NCBI GenBank assembly: GCA_963760405.1
Contig: CAVXCV010000003.1
Span: 62,001 to 126,000 of the forward strand
Length of the DNA stretch: 64,000 bases
Source: RYN-230 sp963760405
GTDB lineage: Bacteria; Actinomycetota; Actinomycetes; Streptosporangiales; Streptosporangiaceae
Direction of reading: 5' to 3'
Part shown: one piece after another, positions 41,784 through 50,375 of the stretch
Layout of the letters: every line of letters starts with the position of its first letter
Numbering within the stretch: position 1 is the stretch's first letter
Program-made: the position numbers and the translations under genes
The notes under the pieces: model-generated
Told to the model about the DNA's origin: nothing
What the model saw: only the letters and a program-made list of their open reading frames with translations
The model's database searches: none

Positions 41784-42845
41784 ATGCGTCGTTCGCTACT
41801 CGGCCCCGGAGCGGCCGCCATCGGGCTGGTGACCCTGCTCGCGGCCGGCTGCAGCAGCTCGGCGGCCAGCTCGGGCAGCACCTCTGATAGCAGCAGCTCG
41901 GCGCACGTCACCCTGCGGCTGGGCCTGCTGGCCAACGTCACCCATGCGCCTGCCCTGGTCGGCCTGAACAAGGGGTTCTTCACTAAGAACCTGGGCAATG
42001 GTGTGACCCTGAAGACCTCGGTGTTCAGCTCGGGCACCCAGGAGACGACCGCGCTGCTGGCCGGCCAGCTGGATGCGGCTTATGTCGGGCCCAACCCGGC
42101 CATCAATGCCTGGCAGAAGTCTGACGGCAAGGCCATCAAGGTCATTTCTGGCGCGGCCAGCGGCGGGGCGGCCCTCGTGGTCAAGCCGAGCATCGGCAGC
42201 GTGGGCCAGCTCAAGGGCCAGTCCCTGGCCACTCCCTCGCTCGGCAACACCCAGGATGTGGCGCTGCGCTACTACCTGAAGCAGCACGGCCTGACCACCA
42301 CCACGACCGGCGGCGGGGACGTCTCGGTCAAGCCCATCGCGCCCAACTCCGACGCGGTGCTGGAGTTCAAGTCGGGCCAGATCGCAGGGGGCTGGGAGCC
42401 TGCCCCGTATGACATTGAGATGGTCCAGGACGGCGGGAAGCAGCTGGTGAACGAGGCCAGCCTGTGGCCGTCCGGCCAGTTCGTCACCACGAACCTGGTC
42501 GTCGCCCAGCCCTTCCTCGCGGCGCACGCCAGCGTGGTGTCCGACCTGCTCAAGGGGCAGATTGAGGCGAACAACTACATCCACTCCGACGCCTCGGCGG
42601 CCGAAGCCGCGGCAAATGCGGAGCTGACCACGCTGCTCGGCAAGGGGCTCAAGTCCTCCGTGCTCGCGGCCTCGTTCCAGCAGATCACCTTCACCAACGA
42701 CCCGATCGCTTCCTCGCTGGCCGCCGATGCCCAGCACGCCGCCTCGATCGGACTGCTCAAGAGCGCCACCGTGAGCGGCATCTATGACCTTGGCCCGCTC
42801 AACGCGCTGCTGAAAGCCGACGGACAAGCACAGGTGAGTTCATGA
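41784..42845 (+). CDS. ABC transporter substrate-binding lipoprotein (sulfonate/nitrate/taurine type)
   Basis: Extracellular solute-binding protein, 353 residues, with an N-terminal lipoprotein signal: MRRS, hydrophobic core, then lipobox LLAAGC (Cys about 23) followed by a Ser-rich tether. The mature part has the NMT1/SsuA-like fold with LGLLANVTHAPALVGLNKGFF (landmark NVTHAPALVGLNKG, about 50-63), LDAAYVGPNPAINA (about 93-106), GSVGQLKGQSLATPSLGNTQD and AGGWEPAPYD. The family binds sulfonates, taurine, nitrate or pyrimidines; ligand not determined. First gene of a three-gene operon, overlapping the ATPase gene by four bases. Confidence 0.9.
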   Translation: MRRSLLGPGAAAIGLVTLLAAGCSSSAASSGSTSDSSSSAHVTLRLGLLANVTHAPALVGLNKGFFTKNLGNGVTLKTSVFSSGTQETTALLAGQLDAAYVGPNPAINAWQKSDGKAIKVISGAASGGAALVVKPSIGSVGQLKGQSLATPSLGNTQDVALRYYLKQHGLTTTTTGGGDVSVKPIAPNSDAVLEFKSGQIAGGWEPAPYDIEMVQDGGKQLVNEASLWPSGQFVTTNLVVAQPFLAAHASVVSDLLKGQIEANNYIHSDASAAEAAANAELTTLLGKGLKSSVLAASFQQITFTNDPIASSLAADAQHAASIGLLKSATVSGIYDLGPLNALLKADGQAQVSS

Positions 42846-43696
42846 CCGTAGATTCCCAGCACGGCACGCCCCCAGGGATTCCCCTGGGGGCGTCAGCCCG
42901 TTCTCAGCCTGATGCTCCCAGCGGGGCATCTCCGCCGGAAGCGGCGGTCGCCGGGCCGGCGATCAGGATCGCCGGGGTATCCAAGGTGTTCGGCCGGGGT
43001 GAGACTGGCCTGCTGGCCCTGGACCGGATCTCCCTGGACGTCGCCCCCGGCGAGTTCGTCTGCCTGATCGGCGCGTCCGGCTGCGGCAAGAGCACCCTGC
43101 TCTCGCTGGTCGCCGGGCTCGACGCGCCGACCTCGGGAGAAGTGTCCACCGCGGGGCGCCGGGTCTCCCTGATGTTCCAGGAGTCGGCTCTGTTCCCCTG
43201 GCTCACCGCGGCTCGCAACGTCGAGGTGCCGTTGCGGGCCGCCGGGATGCCGCGGGCCGAGCGCCGGGACCGGGTCGCCGAGCTGCTGGACCTGGTGCAG
43301 CTCAGCGCGTTCGCGGGCAAGCGACCGCACCAGCTGTCCGGCGGCATGCGGCAGCGGGTCGCGCTGGCCCGGGCGCTCGCCCAGGACGCCGACATCCTGC
43401 TGATGGACGAGCCGTTCGGGGCGCTCGACGCGATGACCCGTGATCTGCTGCACGAGGTGCTCGAAGGCATCTGGCGGCGGCGCCAGCTGAGCATCCTGTT
43501 CGTCACGCACGAGGTGCGCGAGGCGGTCCGGCTGGGCGACCGGGTGGTGCTGCTCAGCAGTCGGCCAGGCCGGGTGATCAGCGAGTACCCGGTCGGGTTC
43601 GACCGCCCGCGCGGCATGGACTCGGCGGAGACCGTCGGGCTGGCCGTCACGATCAAGGCGCGGCTGCGGGAGGAAGTGATGCGCCATGGCAGCTGA
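42842..43696 (+). CDS. ABC transporter ATP-binding protein (SsuB/TauB type)
   Basis: Nucleotide-binding subunit of the importer, 284 residues. Walker A GASGCGKSTLLSL (about 75-87), Q-loop MFQESALFPWL, signature LSGGMRQRVALARALA, Walker B ILLMDEPFGALD and H-loop FVTHEVREAVRLGDRV are all seen. The first 45 residues are low complexity; codons 10-17 contain a perfect CCCCCAGGG / CCCTGGGGG hairpin (42869-42890). It overlaps the lipoprotein gene (ATGA) and the permease gene (11 bp). Confidence 0.93.
   Translation: MTVDSQHGTPPGIPLGASARSQPDAPSGASPPEAAVAGPAIRIAGVSKVFGRGETGLLALDRISLDVAPGEFVCLIGASGCGKSTLLSLVAGLDAPTSGEVSTAGRRVSLMFQESALFPWLTAARNVEVPLRAAGMPRAERRDRVAELLDLVQLSAFAGKRPHQLSGGMRQRVALARALAQDADILLMDEPFGALDAMTRDLLHEVLEGIWRRRQLSILFVTHEVREAVRLGDRVVLLSSRPGRVISEYPVGFDRPRGMDSAETVGLAVTIKARLREEVMRHGS
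42869..42890. repeat. Strong hairpin inside the start of the importer ATPase gene
   Basis: CCCCCAGGG ATTC CCCTGGGGG, a perfect 9-bp stem with a four-base loop, 27 bases after the start codon. It encodes part of the disordered leader (PPGIPLG). Such a stem so close to the start could reduce ATPase translation relative to the lipoprotein. Confidence 0.7.
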
Positions 43697-44565
43697 GACC
43701 ACCGAGCTACCAGCGGCCGAGCTGGCCGGACTGGACAACCTGGAAGTACTGGACGCCAGCCCATCCAGGCGGCGGGTCCCGGAAAAGATATGGGCCGCGG
43801 CCTGGCCCGTGCTGCTGGCGACCGCGCTCGGCTTGGCCATCTGGGAACTGGTCTATCTCAGCGGGTTCAAGCACGAGATCCTGCCCGGGCCAGGCTACCA
43901 CCATCCCCAACCTCTGGGGCCAGCTGCACCACGCGCTGCTGTGGACGGCCATCGGGATCTCGCTGCGCACCCTGCTCATTGGTTTCGCGCTGGCCCTGGT
44001 CATCGGCACCGTGCTGGGGGCACTGGTGGCCCGGATCAAGCCGTTGCGGGCCGCCGTTGGGTCAATGATCACCGCGCTGCAGACGTTGCCCTCGATCGTC
44101 TGGGTGCCGTTCGCCATCATCCTGTTCGGCGGCAACACCACGGCCATCCTGTTCGTCGTCGTGGTAACCGCGACGCCGTCGATTGCGAACGGGCTGATCG
44201 CGGGGGCGGACTATGTGCCGCCGCTGCTGCTGCGGGCGGGCAAGGTCATGGGCCTGCGCCGCCTGGCGCTCTACCGGCACCTGCTGCTGCCGGCCACGCT
44301 GCCGGCCTTCGTGGGCGGGCTCAAGCAGGGCTGGGCCTTTGCCTGGCACGGCCTGGTCGCGGCGGAGATCGTCGTGATCATTCTCGGCCAGCCGTCACTC
44401 GGCATCCTGCTCAACAACGACCAGGACCAGGCGGATATGGCCAGCGCGATCTCGATCATCATCGTGATCCTGCTCATCGGCATCGCGGTGGACCTGCTGT
44501 TCAACCTGGTGAACGGCCGGATCCGGCGGGTCTACGGGGTGCAGGAGAACTCCAGCGGCGGCTGA
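43686..44565 (+). CDS. ABC transporter permease (SsuC/TauC type), frameshifted
   Basis: Membrane subunit of the importer, about 292 residues if repaired. The N-terminal part (from ATG 43686, ending WELVYLSGFKHEILPGP) is in one frame. The rest (TTIPNLWGQLHHALLWTAIGISLRTLLIG, landmark TTIPNLWGQLHHALL, through FALALVIGTVLG, TLPSIVWVPFAIILFG, and the coupling-helix region GADYVPPLLLRAGKVMGL) is in the +1 frame. One extra G or C near 43886-43894 explains the break. Five to six transmembrane segments. The downstream frame ends normally at 44565, so the gene otherwise looks intact. Confidence 0.87.
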
Positions 44566-44713
44566 CGCGGCCCGCCGGGATTCAGGTGCAGGCAGGCATT
44601 CCGGGCCGGATCCGGGGTAATCCTCATAAGGACTGGTGTGCCGTACAACTACCAGCGCCCGCGTGGCGGCGGGCCAGCGCGCCGCCACGTGCAGGGAGCT
44701 AGGGGGAAGCCTC

Positions 44714-44875
44714 GTGCCCGCGCAGCCGCGTGACCCGCACCCAGACCGCCGGCCCTATGCGGCCCTGGTCGCCTTGATCATCATCTTCATCGGTGCCAGC
44801 ATCCCGATCGGGGACGCGTTCCCGGCGTGGTCCTCGTCCTCGGCTCCCGCGGGCGTGTCAGCGCCGTATCACTGA
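44714..44875 (+). CDS. Putative small single-pass membrane protein
   Basis: 53-residue open frame starting at a GTG with GGGGGA seven bases upstream. Polar N-terminus (PAQPRDPHPDRRPYA), one clear hydrophobic helix (ALVALIIIFIGASIPIG, about 18-34) and a Ser/Pro-rich tail. Lies between the importer operon and fdhD, converging on fdhD with a 7-bp overlap. No family recognised; the hydrophobic segment and ribosome site are the only evidence. Confidence 0.45.
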   Translation: MPAQPRDPHPDRRPYAALVALIIIFIGASIPIGDAFPAWSSSSAPAGVSAPYH

Positions 44876-45741
44876 TCCCCTGACAGCCGGCTGCCCCCGG
44901 CGTACACGTTCATGGACGTGCCGCGCAAGAAGCCGACCAGCGTCATGCCTGAGTCGGCGGCCAGATCCGCGGCCAGCGAGGACGGAGCGGACACCGCGGC
45001 CAGCACCGGCAGCCCCGCCATCAGCGCCTTCTGGGTGAGCTCGAACGAGGCCCGCCCGCTGACCAGCAGCACGCACCCGGTCAGCGGGAGCCGTTTCTCG
45101 CGCAGCGCCCAGCCGATCACCTTGTCCACGGCGTTGTGCCTGCCGACGTCCTCGCGCACCGCCAGCAGGCGGCCGTCCGCGGTGAACAGGCCGGCCGCGT
45201 GCAGGCCGCCGGTGCGGGCGAACACCCGCTGCGCCTCGCGCAGCGTGCCTGGCATCCCGGCCAGCACGCCCGGGGCCACCCGCACCTGGTCGGCGGACAC
45301 GTCGTAACGAGCCCGGACCCGGATCGCGTCGATGCTCTCCTTGCCGCAGACGCCACAGGCGCTGGTGGTAAGGAAATTACGGCGCAGCCGCTCCGCGGGC
45401 AGGCTGATCCCGGGGGCGAGGGTCACGTCCGCCACGTTGCCGTCGCACATCCGGATCTGGGTGATGCCGTCCGGGGCCGCGACCACACCCTCGGTGGCCA
45501 GGAAGCCAGCCGCCAGGTCGATGTCGTCACCGGGAGTGCGCATGGTCACCGCGAGCGGCTGGCCGCCGATCCGGATCTCCAGCGGTTCTTCCACGGCCAG
45601 CAGGTCCGCACGGTCCCTGGCTTCCGGGCCCGCGCCGCCCGGGCTCTCCGGGAGCCGTACCCGCTGGATCCGCCGCCGGGCCGTGCGCCCGCTGGCTGCC
45701 TGCCCGCTGGCGCTCTGCCCGCTGGCTGCGTGCACGGTCAT
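44869..45741 (-). CDS. fdhD: Formate dehydrogenase accessory sulfurtransferase FdhD
   Basis: Cytosolic protein, 290 residues, that passes sulfur from a cysteine desulfurase to the molybdenum cofactor of formate dehydrogenase, needed for its activity. Motifs: EEPLEIRIGG (about 51-60), TPGDDIDLAAGFLATEGV, the sulfur-accepting SACGVCGKES (about 127-136), DVGRHNAVDKVIG and LVSGRASFELTQKA. The N-terminal leader contains a short repeat (ASGQSASGQAASG, 45690-45730). No formate dehydrogenase gene is in the window; its presence elsewhere is inferred. Confidence 0.94.
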   Translation of the reverse strand: MTVHAASGQSASGQAASGRTARRRIQRVRLPESPGGAGPEARDRADLLAVEEPLEIRIGGQPLAVTMRTPGDDIDLAAGFLATEGVVAAPDGITQIRMCDGNVADVTLAPGISLPAERLRRNFLTTSACGVCGKESIDAIRVRARYDVSADQVRVAPGVLAGMPGTLREAQRVFARTGGLHAAGLFTADGRLLAVREDVGRHNAVDKVIGWALREKRLPLTGCVLLVSGRASFELTQKALMAGLPVLAAVSAPSSLAADLAADSGMTLVGFLRGTSMNVYAGGSRLSGDQ

Positions 45742-45754
45742 GACCTGCCTCCCG

Positions 45755-46789
45755 CTACCGGATGATCAGCGTGGCCGCGGCGGCGGGCACGAGCTCGCCG
45801 ATGACTGGGGCACCCGGAATCTCGCCGGCCAGCAGCAGCCCGCCAGACGTCTGGGCGTCGGCGAGGAGGAGCAGGTCCTCCTCGCCGACCGGGCCGAAGT
45901 CAGCGTGCGGGGCCACCCAGTCGAGGTTGCGCCGGCTGCCGCCCGGTATGTACCCGTCCCGCACAGCCTCACGGGCGCCCTCGATGAGCGGCACCGCGGC
46001 ATGGTCCAGCACGGCGCTCAGCCCGCTGGCCCGGGCCAGCTTGAACAAGTGGCCGAGCAGGCCGAAGCCGGTCACGTCGGTGGCACAGCGCAGGCCAGCG
46101 GCCAGCGCGGCCCGGCTGGCCGCCGCGTTCAGCGTGGTCATCACCTCAACCGCGGGCAGCTGCACCTCTCCGGTGGCCTTGTGCCGCGAGTTCAGCACCC
46201 CGCTGCCGATCGGCTTGGTCAAGGTGAGCGGCAGTCCCGGCTGCCCCGCGTCGATGCGCAGCAGGGCCGACGGGTCAGCGAGCCCGGTGACCGCCATGCC
46301 GTACTTCGGCTCCGGGTCATCGATGCTGTGCCCGCCGGCCAGCAGGCAGCCCGCGGCCCGGGCCGCGTCCAGGCCACCGCGGAGTACCTCGGCCGCCAGC
46401 TCGACGGGGAGCTTCGCCCGTGGCCAGCCGAGCAGGTTCAGCGCGACCAGTGGCTCGCCGCCCACGGCGTAGATGTCGGACAGCGCGTTCGTGCCCGCGA
46501 TCCGGCCGAACGTGTAGGCGTCGTCCACCACCGGCCCGAAGAAATCGGCGGTGGCCACGATCGCCTGGCCGTTGCTGATCCGGACCACCGCGGCGTCATC
46601 GCCGTGCTCGAGCCCGATCAGCTGGTCGGCCTCCCGGCTGGCCCGTTCCGGCTGGCTGGCGGCCGGGTCCGCACCGGCGCGGGCCAGCATCGCCGCGACC
46701 ACGTCCTCCAGCTCACCGGGGGGGATCTTGCACGCGCAGCCGCCGCCGCTGGCGTACTGGGTCAGCCGGACCGCGGTCGATAGGGTCAT
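45755..46789 (-). CDS. selD: Selenide, water dikinase SelD
   Basis: Makes selenophosphate from selenide and ATP, the selenium donor for selenocysteine; 344 residues. The glycine-rich catalytic loop reads LTQYASGGGCACKI (about 9-22) with cysteine, not selenocysteine, and the conserved lysine. Further landmarks: HGDDAAVVR, TADFFGPVVDDAYTFGRIAGTNALSDIYA (landmarks TADFFGPVVDD and NALSDIYAVGG), GGHSIDDPEPKYGMAVTG and DVTGFGLLGHL. It follows fdhD's start by 13 bp in the same direction (selD-fdhD operon). The ATG at 46789 is the best start. Confidence 0.95.
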   Translation of the reverse strand: MTLSTAVRLTQYASGGGCACKIPPGELEDVVAAMLARAGADPAASQPERASREADQLIGLEHGDDAAVVRISNGQAIVATADFFGPVVDDAYTFGRIAGTNALSDIYAVGGEPLVALNLLGWPRAKLPVELAAEVLRGGLDAARAAGCLLAGGHSIDDPEPKYGMAVTGLADPSALLRIDAGQPGLPLTLTKPIGSGVLNSRHKATGEVQLPAVEVMTTLNAAASRAALAAGLRCATDVTGFGLLGHLFKLARASGLSAVLDHAAVPLIEGAREAVRDGYIPGGSRRNLDWVAPHADFGPVGEEDLLLLADAQTSGGLLLAGEIPGAPVIGELVPAAAATLIIR

Positions 46790-46931
46790 GCACAGCACTG
46801 TAACCGGGCCCCTGGCAGGCCCGGCCACGGGGAGATCTCGTGGTGGCGGCCAGGAGATCTTGCGGTAGCCGTGGCGACGTGGTGGCATTCCAGGGGGGCC
46901 GTGCCGGGGCGGCCAGTGGCGGAGGTGAGCG

Positions 46932-48779
46932 GTGAGCAGCAACGTGCTCGCGGAGCGGGCGGAGATCGAGGCGTCGGTCCGTGGCCGGACCATGTGCGAC
47001 GAGCTGCGGCAGACCGCGGCACGGGTCGCCGGTGCGCCCGCGCTGGCCGACCGCGGGCCGGACGGCTGGCAGACGCTGAGCTGGGGTGAGGTCGGGCAGC
47101 AGGCGCTGGAGCTGGCGGCCGGGTTCATCGCGCTCGGCCTGGCGCCCGGCGACCGGGTCGCGCTGATGATGCCGAACTGCGCCGAGCATGTGCTGGCCGA
47201 CCTGGGCGCCGTGCATGCCGGGGGAGTCCCGGTCACCTTCTACGCGACGCTCGCGGCCGAGCAGGTCGCCTTCATGGCCGGGGACTGTGACGCGCGGATC
47301 GCCGTGCTGGACGGCGCGCAGGAGCTGGCCCGCTGGCAGCCGGTGCTGGCCCGCCTGCCCGGCCTGCAGAAGGTCATCGTCCGGGATGCGGCCGCATGCC
47401 CGCCCGGCGAGCTGTACCTGGCCTGGGCGGATTTCGCCGCGCTGGGCCGGGAGCGGCTGGCCGCCGCTGGTGAGCTGGTCACCCGGCGGGTGGCGGCGAT
47501 CTCCCCGGATGATCCGGTCACGTTGCTGTACACGTCCGGGACGACCGGCAACCCCAAAGGTGTGCTGGTCACCCACCGCAGCGCGCTGTACGAGGTGGCG
47601 GCCGGGCTCCGGGCCGGGAGCATCCCGGGTGGCGTCCGCTGGGTGTCCTACCTGCCACTGGCGCATATCGCCGAGCGTATGTTCAGCATCTACATCGCGG
47701 TCATGACCGCCGCGCATGTGCATTTCTGCCCTGATGCCAAGCAGCTGATCGGGGTGGTCGGCCAGGTCCGGCCCACCGCTTTCTTCGGGGTGCCGCGGGT
47801 GTGGGAGAAGATCCAGGCGGGCATCCAGGCGCTGCTCGCCGCGGAGCAGGACGAGGTCAGGCGGGCTGCGGTCGCGCAGGCCATGGACGTCGGGCGGCGC
47901 TACGTGGAGAGCTGCCAGGTCGGCCGCAGCGCCCCAGACGACCTGGCGGCCGCGTTCCGCCGCGCGGACGAGCAGGTGCTGGGCCCCATCCGCGGCCTGC
48001 TCGGCCTGGGCGAGGCGGATCACCTGGTCAGCGCGGCGGCGCCGTTGCCCAGGGACGTAGCCGACTTCTTCGCCGGGCTCGGCATGAAGATCCTGGACGT
48101 GTACGGGATGACCGAGACCACCGGGGCCTTCACCATGAACACCAAGGCCGAGTTCAAGCTCGGCACGGTAGGCCGGCCCTGCCCCGGCATGGAGGTGCGC
48201 ATCGCGCCGGACGGGGAGGTGCTGGCCCGCGGGCCGCTCAACACCCCCGGTTACCTGAACCGGTCCGACCTCACCGCGGGCCTGATCGATGCGGACGGCT
48301 GGCTGCACACCGGGGACATCGGCCGCCTGGACGAGGACGGTTTCCTGTCCGTGGTGGACCGGAAGAAGGAGCTGATCATCACCACGGGCGGGGAGAACGT
48401 GTCGCCCGCGGCGATCGAGAACCTGCTGGTGGCGCACCCGTTGATCGGGCAGGCGCTGGCCTTCGGGGACCAGCGGCCGTACGTGGTCGCACTGCTGACG
48501 CTGGACGGCGAGGTCGCGCCGGCCTGGGCCAGGGCCCGCGGCATCGAGGCGGACTCCCTGGCCGAGCTGGCCGAGAACCCGGATGTGCTCGCCGCCGTCG
48601 GCGAGGCGGTCGCGGCCGCGAACCAGCAGCTGGCCCAGGTCCAGCAGGTCAAGCGGTGGCGGCTGCTGCCGGTGGAATGGACCGCGGAGAGCGAGGAACT
48701 GACCCCGACGCTGAAACTGAAGCGCCGTGTGGTGCACGCCAAGTACTCCGACGACATCGACACCCTGTACGCCGGATAG
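46932..48779 (+). CDS. AMP-dependent synthetase / long-chain fatty acid-CoA ligase
   Basis: Adenylate-forming enzyme of 615 residues; like FadD15-type ligases it should activate a long-chain fatty acid to its CoA ester. Core motifs: LLYTSGTTGNPKGVLVTH (about 198-215), SYLPLAHIAERM, VYGMTETTG (about 390), the TGDIGRLDEDGF hinge and DRKKELIITTGGENVSP. The GTG start at 46932 follows a GGAGG site. Divergent from selD; only 10 bp separate its stop from the tRNA-Sec gene, so read-through into the tRNA is possible. Confidence 0.93.
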   Translation: MSSNVLAERAEIEASVRGRTMCDELRQTAARVAGAPALADRGPDGWQTLSWGEVGQQALELAAGFIALGLAPGDRVALMMPNCAEHVLADLGAVHAGGVPVTFYATLAAEQVAFMAGDCDARIAVLDGAQELARWQPVLARLPGLQKVIVRDAAACPPGELYLAWADFAALGRERLAAAGELVTRRVAAISPDDPVTLLYTSGTTGNPKGVLVTHRSALYEVAAGLRAGSIPGGVRWVSYLPLAHIAERMFSIYIAVMTAAHVHFCPDAKQLIGVVGQVRPTAFFGVPRVWEKIQAGIQALLAAEQDEVRRAAVAQAMDVGRRYVESCQVGRSAPDDLAAAFRRADEQVLGPIRGLLGLGEADHLVSAAAPLPRDVADFFAGLGMKILDVYGMTETTGAFTMNTKAEFKLGTVGRPCPGMEVRIAPDGEVLARGPLNTPGYLNRSDLTAGLIDADGWLHTGDIGRLDEDGFLSVVDRKKELIITTGGENVSPAAIENLLVAHPLIGQALAFGDQRPYVVALLTLDGEVAPAWARARGIEADSLAELAENPDVLAAVGEAVAAANQQLAQVQQVKRWRLLPVEWTAESEELTPTLKLKRRVVHAKYSDDIDTLYAG

Positions 48780-48789
48780 GGTCGGCTGC

Positions 48790-48882
48790 GGAGGCGTCCG
48801 GGTGCCTGGTGGCCCCCCCGGTCTTCAAAACTGGTGAGCGGCGCGCTGTGTCGCTGGCGGGTTCGATTCCCGTCCGCCTCCG
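48790..48882 (+). tRNA. selC: tRNA-Sec (anticodon UCA)
   Basis: Selenocysteine tRNA, 93 nt. Acceptor GGAGGCG pairs with CGCCTCC; the anticodon loop CTTCAAA (48823-48829) holds UCA at 48825-48827, flanked by the stem CCGGT/ACTGG. The variable arm is long (about 48835-48857) and the T arm reads GCGGG TTCGATT CCCGT. The 13-bp acceptor-plus-T helix and long extra arm distinguish it from ordinary tRNAs. The discriminator is G at 48882, followed by CCG, so the 3' CCA is not encoded. It sits between selD and selA-selB. Confidence 0.95.
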
Positions 48883-49030
48883 CCGAGCACCTGCAACGGG
48901 GGCACCGCAGTGGCGGCCCGCTCCCGCCAGACCGCTATTGGTGCGCCGCCGCGCGGCTCGTCCGGGAACTGCCTGTGGAACGGCTCGTCGCCGCGCAGAA
49001 AGCCGCTGACCGGGATGGAGCACAGGACTG

Positions 49031-49612
49031 ATGGCATCGTCATCGTGGACCAGCGTGCAGATCGTCACGCTGGCGGTGGAGGCGCTGACGCCGCTGACCG
49101 TGGCCGGCCTGGGGGTGTTCTTCGCCCGGGCCAGCAAACGGATCGAGCAGGTGCAGTGGGCCAACCAAACCGTGGTCAGCCGGCGCCTGGACATCTTCGC
49201 GAAGCTCGCCCCCGGCTTGAACAGGCTCCTGTGCTTCGCCACCTTCGTCGGCGGCTGGAAAGAGATCCAGCCCCGGCAGGCCATCGCGGTCAAGCGCGAG
49301 CTGGACGAGATCATGTACGCGAACAAGGTGCTGTTCTCCGACGAGTTGTTCGCTGCCTATCACCAGTTCATGACCACCCTGTTCGCCATGTGGGCGACCA
49401 CTGACGCGGATGCCCACCTGCGTGCCCCGATCGAGAGCAAATGGGGTAACCGGCGCAACATGGGCTGGTGGGAGGAGCCCATGGCCAGCCTGTTCAGCAC
49501 TACCAGCCAGGCGGACCCCGATGAGGTCCAGGCCGCCTACGACCTGCTGTCCCAGCGATTCCGCGCAGAGCTGTACGTCACCCAGCAGGCCCGGCCGCTT
49601 CTAGCCACCTAG
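49031..49612 (+). CDS. Hypothetical protein with N-terminal membrane segment
   Basis: 193-residue protein of no recognised family. One hydrophobic segment near the N-terminus (VQIVTLAVEALTPLTVAGLGVFF, about 9-31) followed by a soluble helical region rich in aromatic and charged residues (RLDIFAKLAPGLNRLLCF; WGNRRNMGWWEEPM). It follows the tRNA-Sec gene and overlaps an upstream small open frame as TGATG, though that frame has no start. Looks like a membrane-anchored cytoplasmic protein; function unknown. Confidence 0.75.
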   Translation: MASSSWTSVQIVTLAVEALTPLTVAGLGVFFARASKRIEQVQWANQTVVSRRLDIFAKLAPGLNRLLCFATFVGGWKEIQPRQAIAVKRELDEIMYANKVLFSDELFAAYHQFMTTLFAMWATTDADAHLRAPIESKWGNRRNMGWWEEPMASLFSTTSQADPDEVQAAYDLLSQRFRAELYVTQQARPLLAT

Positions 49613-49638
49613 CCCTGACCTGGCGGTAAACTCAGCAC

Positions 49639-49992
49639 GTGCCCGAGATGTCCGGCGAGGCCGTAGCCGAAGAGGCAGGCCGCTGGCGCGACCTGCCCGC
49701 GGCACCGCCACCGCATGGCGCCTTCCTGGCCTGGTATCACGGCTGCCGCTGCGAGCAGTGCGAGCCAGTCGGCCAGGACTTCCTTCGCGAGCTGGCCCGG
49801 CGGAACGCCTGGCGGCAGGACCGCGGGGTGCCGGGGCAGGCCCGGCTAAGCGCCGATGACCGCGCCCACCTGGACCCCGCGGTCCGGGCCCGGGGCTGTC
49901 CCTTCTGCGGCGCGCTGCGCAACCACCGCTGCCGCGATCCGCACTTCCCGCTGCACTTCGCGGCCACGCACAGCGAGCGCAGTATCGCCTGA
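49639..49992 (+). CDS. Small cysteine-rich zinc-ribbon-like protein
   Basis: 117-residue protein, not assigned to a named family. Two metal-binding-looking parts: HGAFLAWYHGCRCEQCEPVG (about 26-45; landmark HGCRCEQC), resembling short CxCxxC elements of phage and actinobacterial HNH-associated proteins, and CPFCGALRNHRC...HFAATH (about 87-111), a zinc-ribbon-like CxxC...H arrangement. Only 26 bp after the previous gene, likely the same transcript. Possibly nucleic-acid binding. Confidence 0.7.
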   Translation: MPEMSGEAVAEEAGRWRDLPAAPPPHGAFLAWYHGCRCEQCEPVGQDFLRELARRNAWRQDRGVPGQARLSADDRAHLDPAVRARGCPFCGALRNHRCRDPHFPLHFAATHSERSIA

Positions 49993-50036
49993 CCGCGTAG
50001 TACCGCCTGGACCATCGCCGGGCCAGTCAGCCGGAA

Positions 50037-50234
50037 CTAGCTGACGGCCTCCCGGTAGGAGCGCATCCGCCTTTCCAGGGCCGCCAGGTCAGGAGCCCAG
50101 ACCGCGGCTAACCCGGCGGCGCCGCGGCGGTGCGCGGTGAAGCCGACGCCCTTGCCCGGGCCCACTGGCCGGATGGACCACAGCGGCCAGCGGGTGCGGG
50201 CTGCGGCGAGCGCCGCCGCAGGTGTCGTGCTCAT
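50037..50234 (-). CDS. Small hypothetical protein
   Basis: 65-residue open frame with a protein-like composition: RTRWPLWSIRPVGPGKGVGFTAHRR and a C-terminal WAPDLAALERRMRSYREA helix (landmarks LWSIRPVGPGKGVGF and WAPDLAALERRM). Similar tiny proteins with a WxI...GxGFTA pattern occur in streptomycetes. ATG at 50234, with GGGGGAAA seven bases upstream. Function unknown. Confidence 0.6.
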   Translation of the reverse strand: MSTTPAAALAAARTRWPLWSIRPVGPGKGVGFTAHRRGAAGLAAVWAPDLAALERRMRSYREAVS

Positions 50235-50375
50235 CAGATTTCCCCCTGCACATCTGTTTTCTGACGATAACTCCCGGTTTGGCGGCGCTCATTCCCGCCG
50301 CTGTCCAGGGGTGCTGCAGATGATGGCATGAGCAGGGCAGGCAAGACCAGCCGGGATGGCCTGGGCCAGCCTGAC

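Noticed and set aside
48834..49031. 65-residue frame from inside tRNA-Sec to the ATG at 49031, overlapping as TGATG
   Set aside because: No start codon after the tRNA end and it would have to begin within the tRNA; possibly a gene remnant but not supportable.
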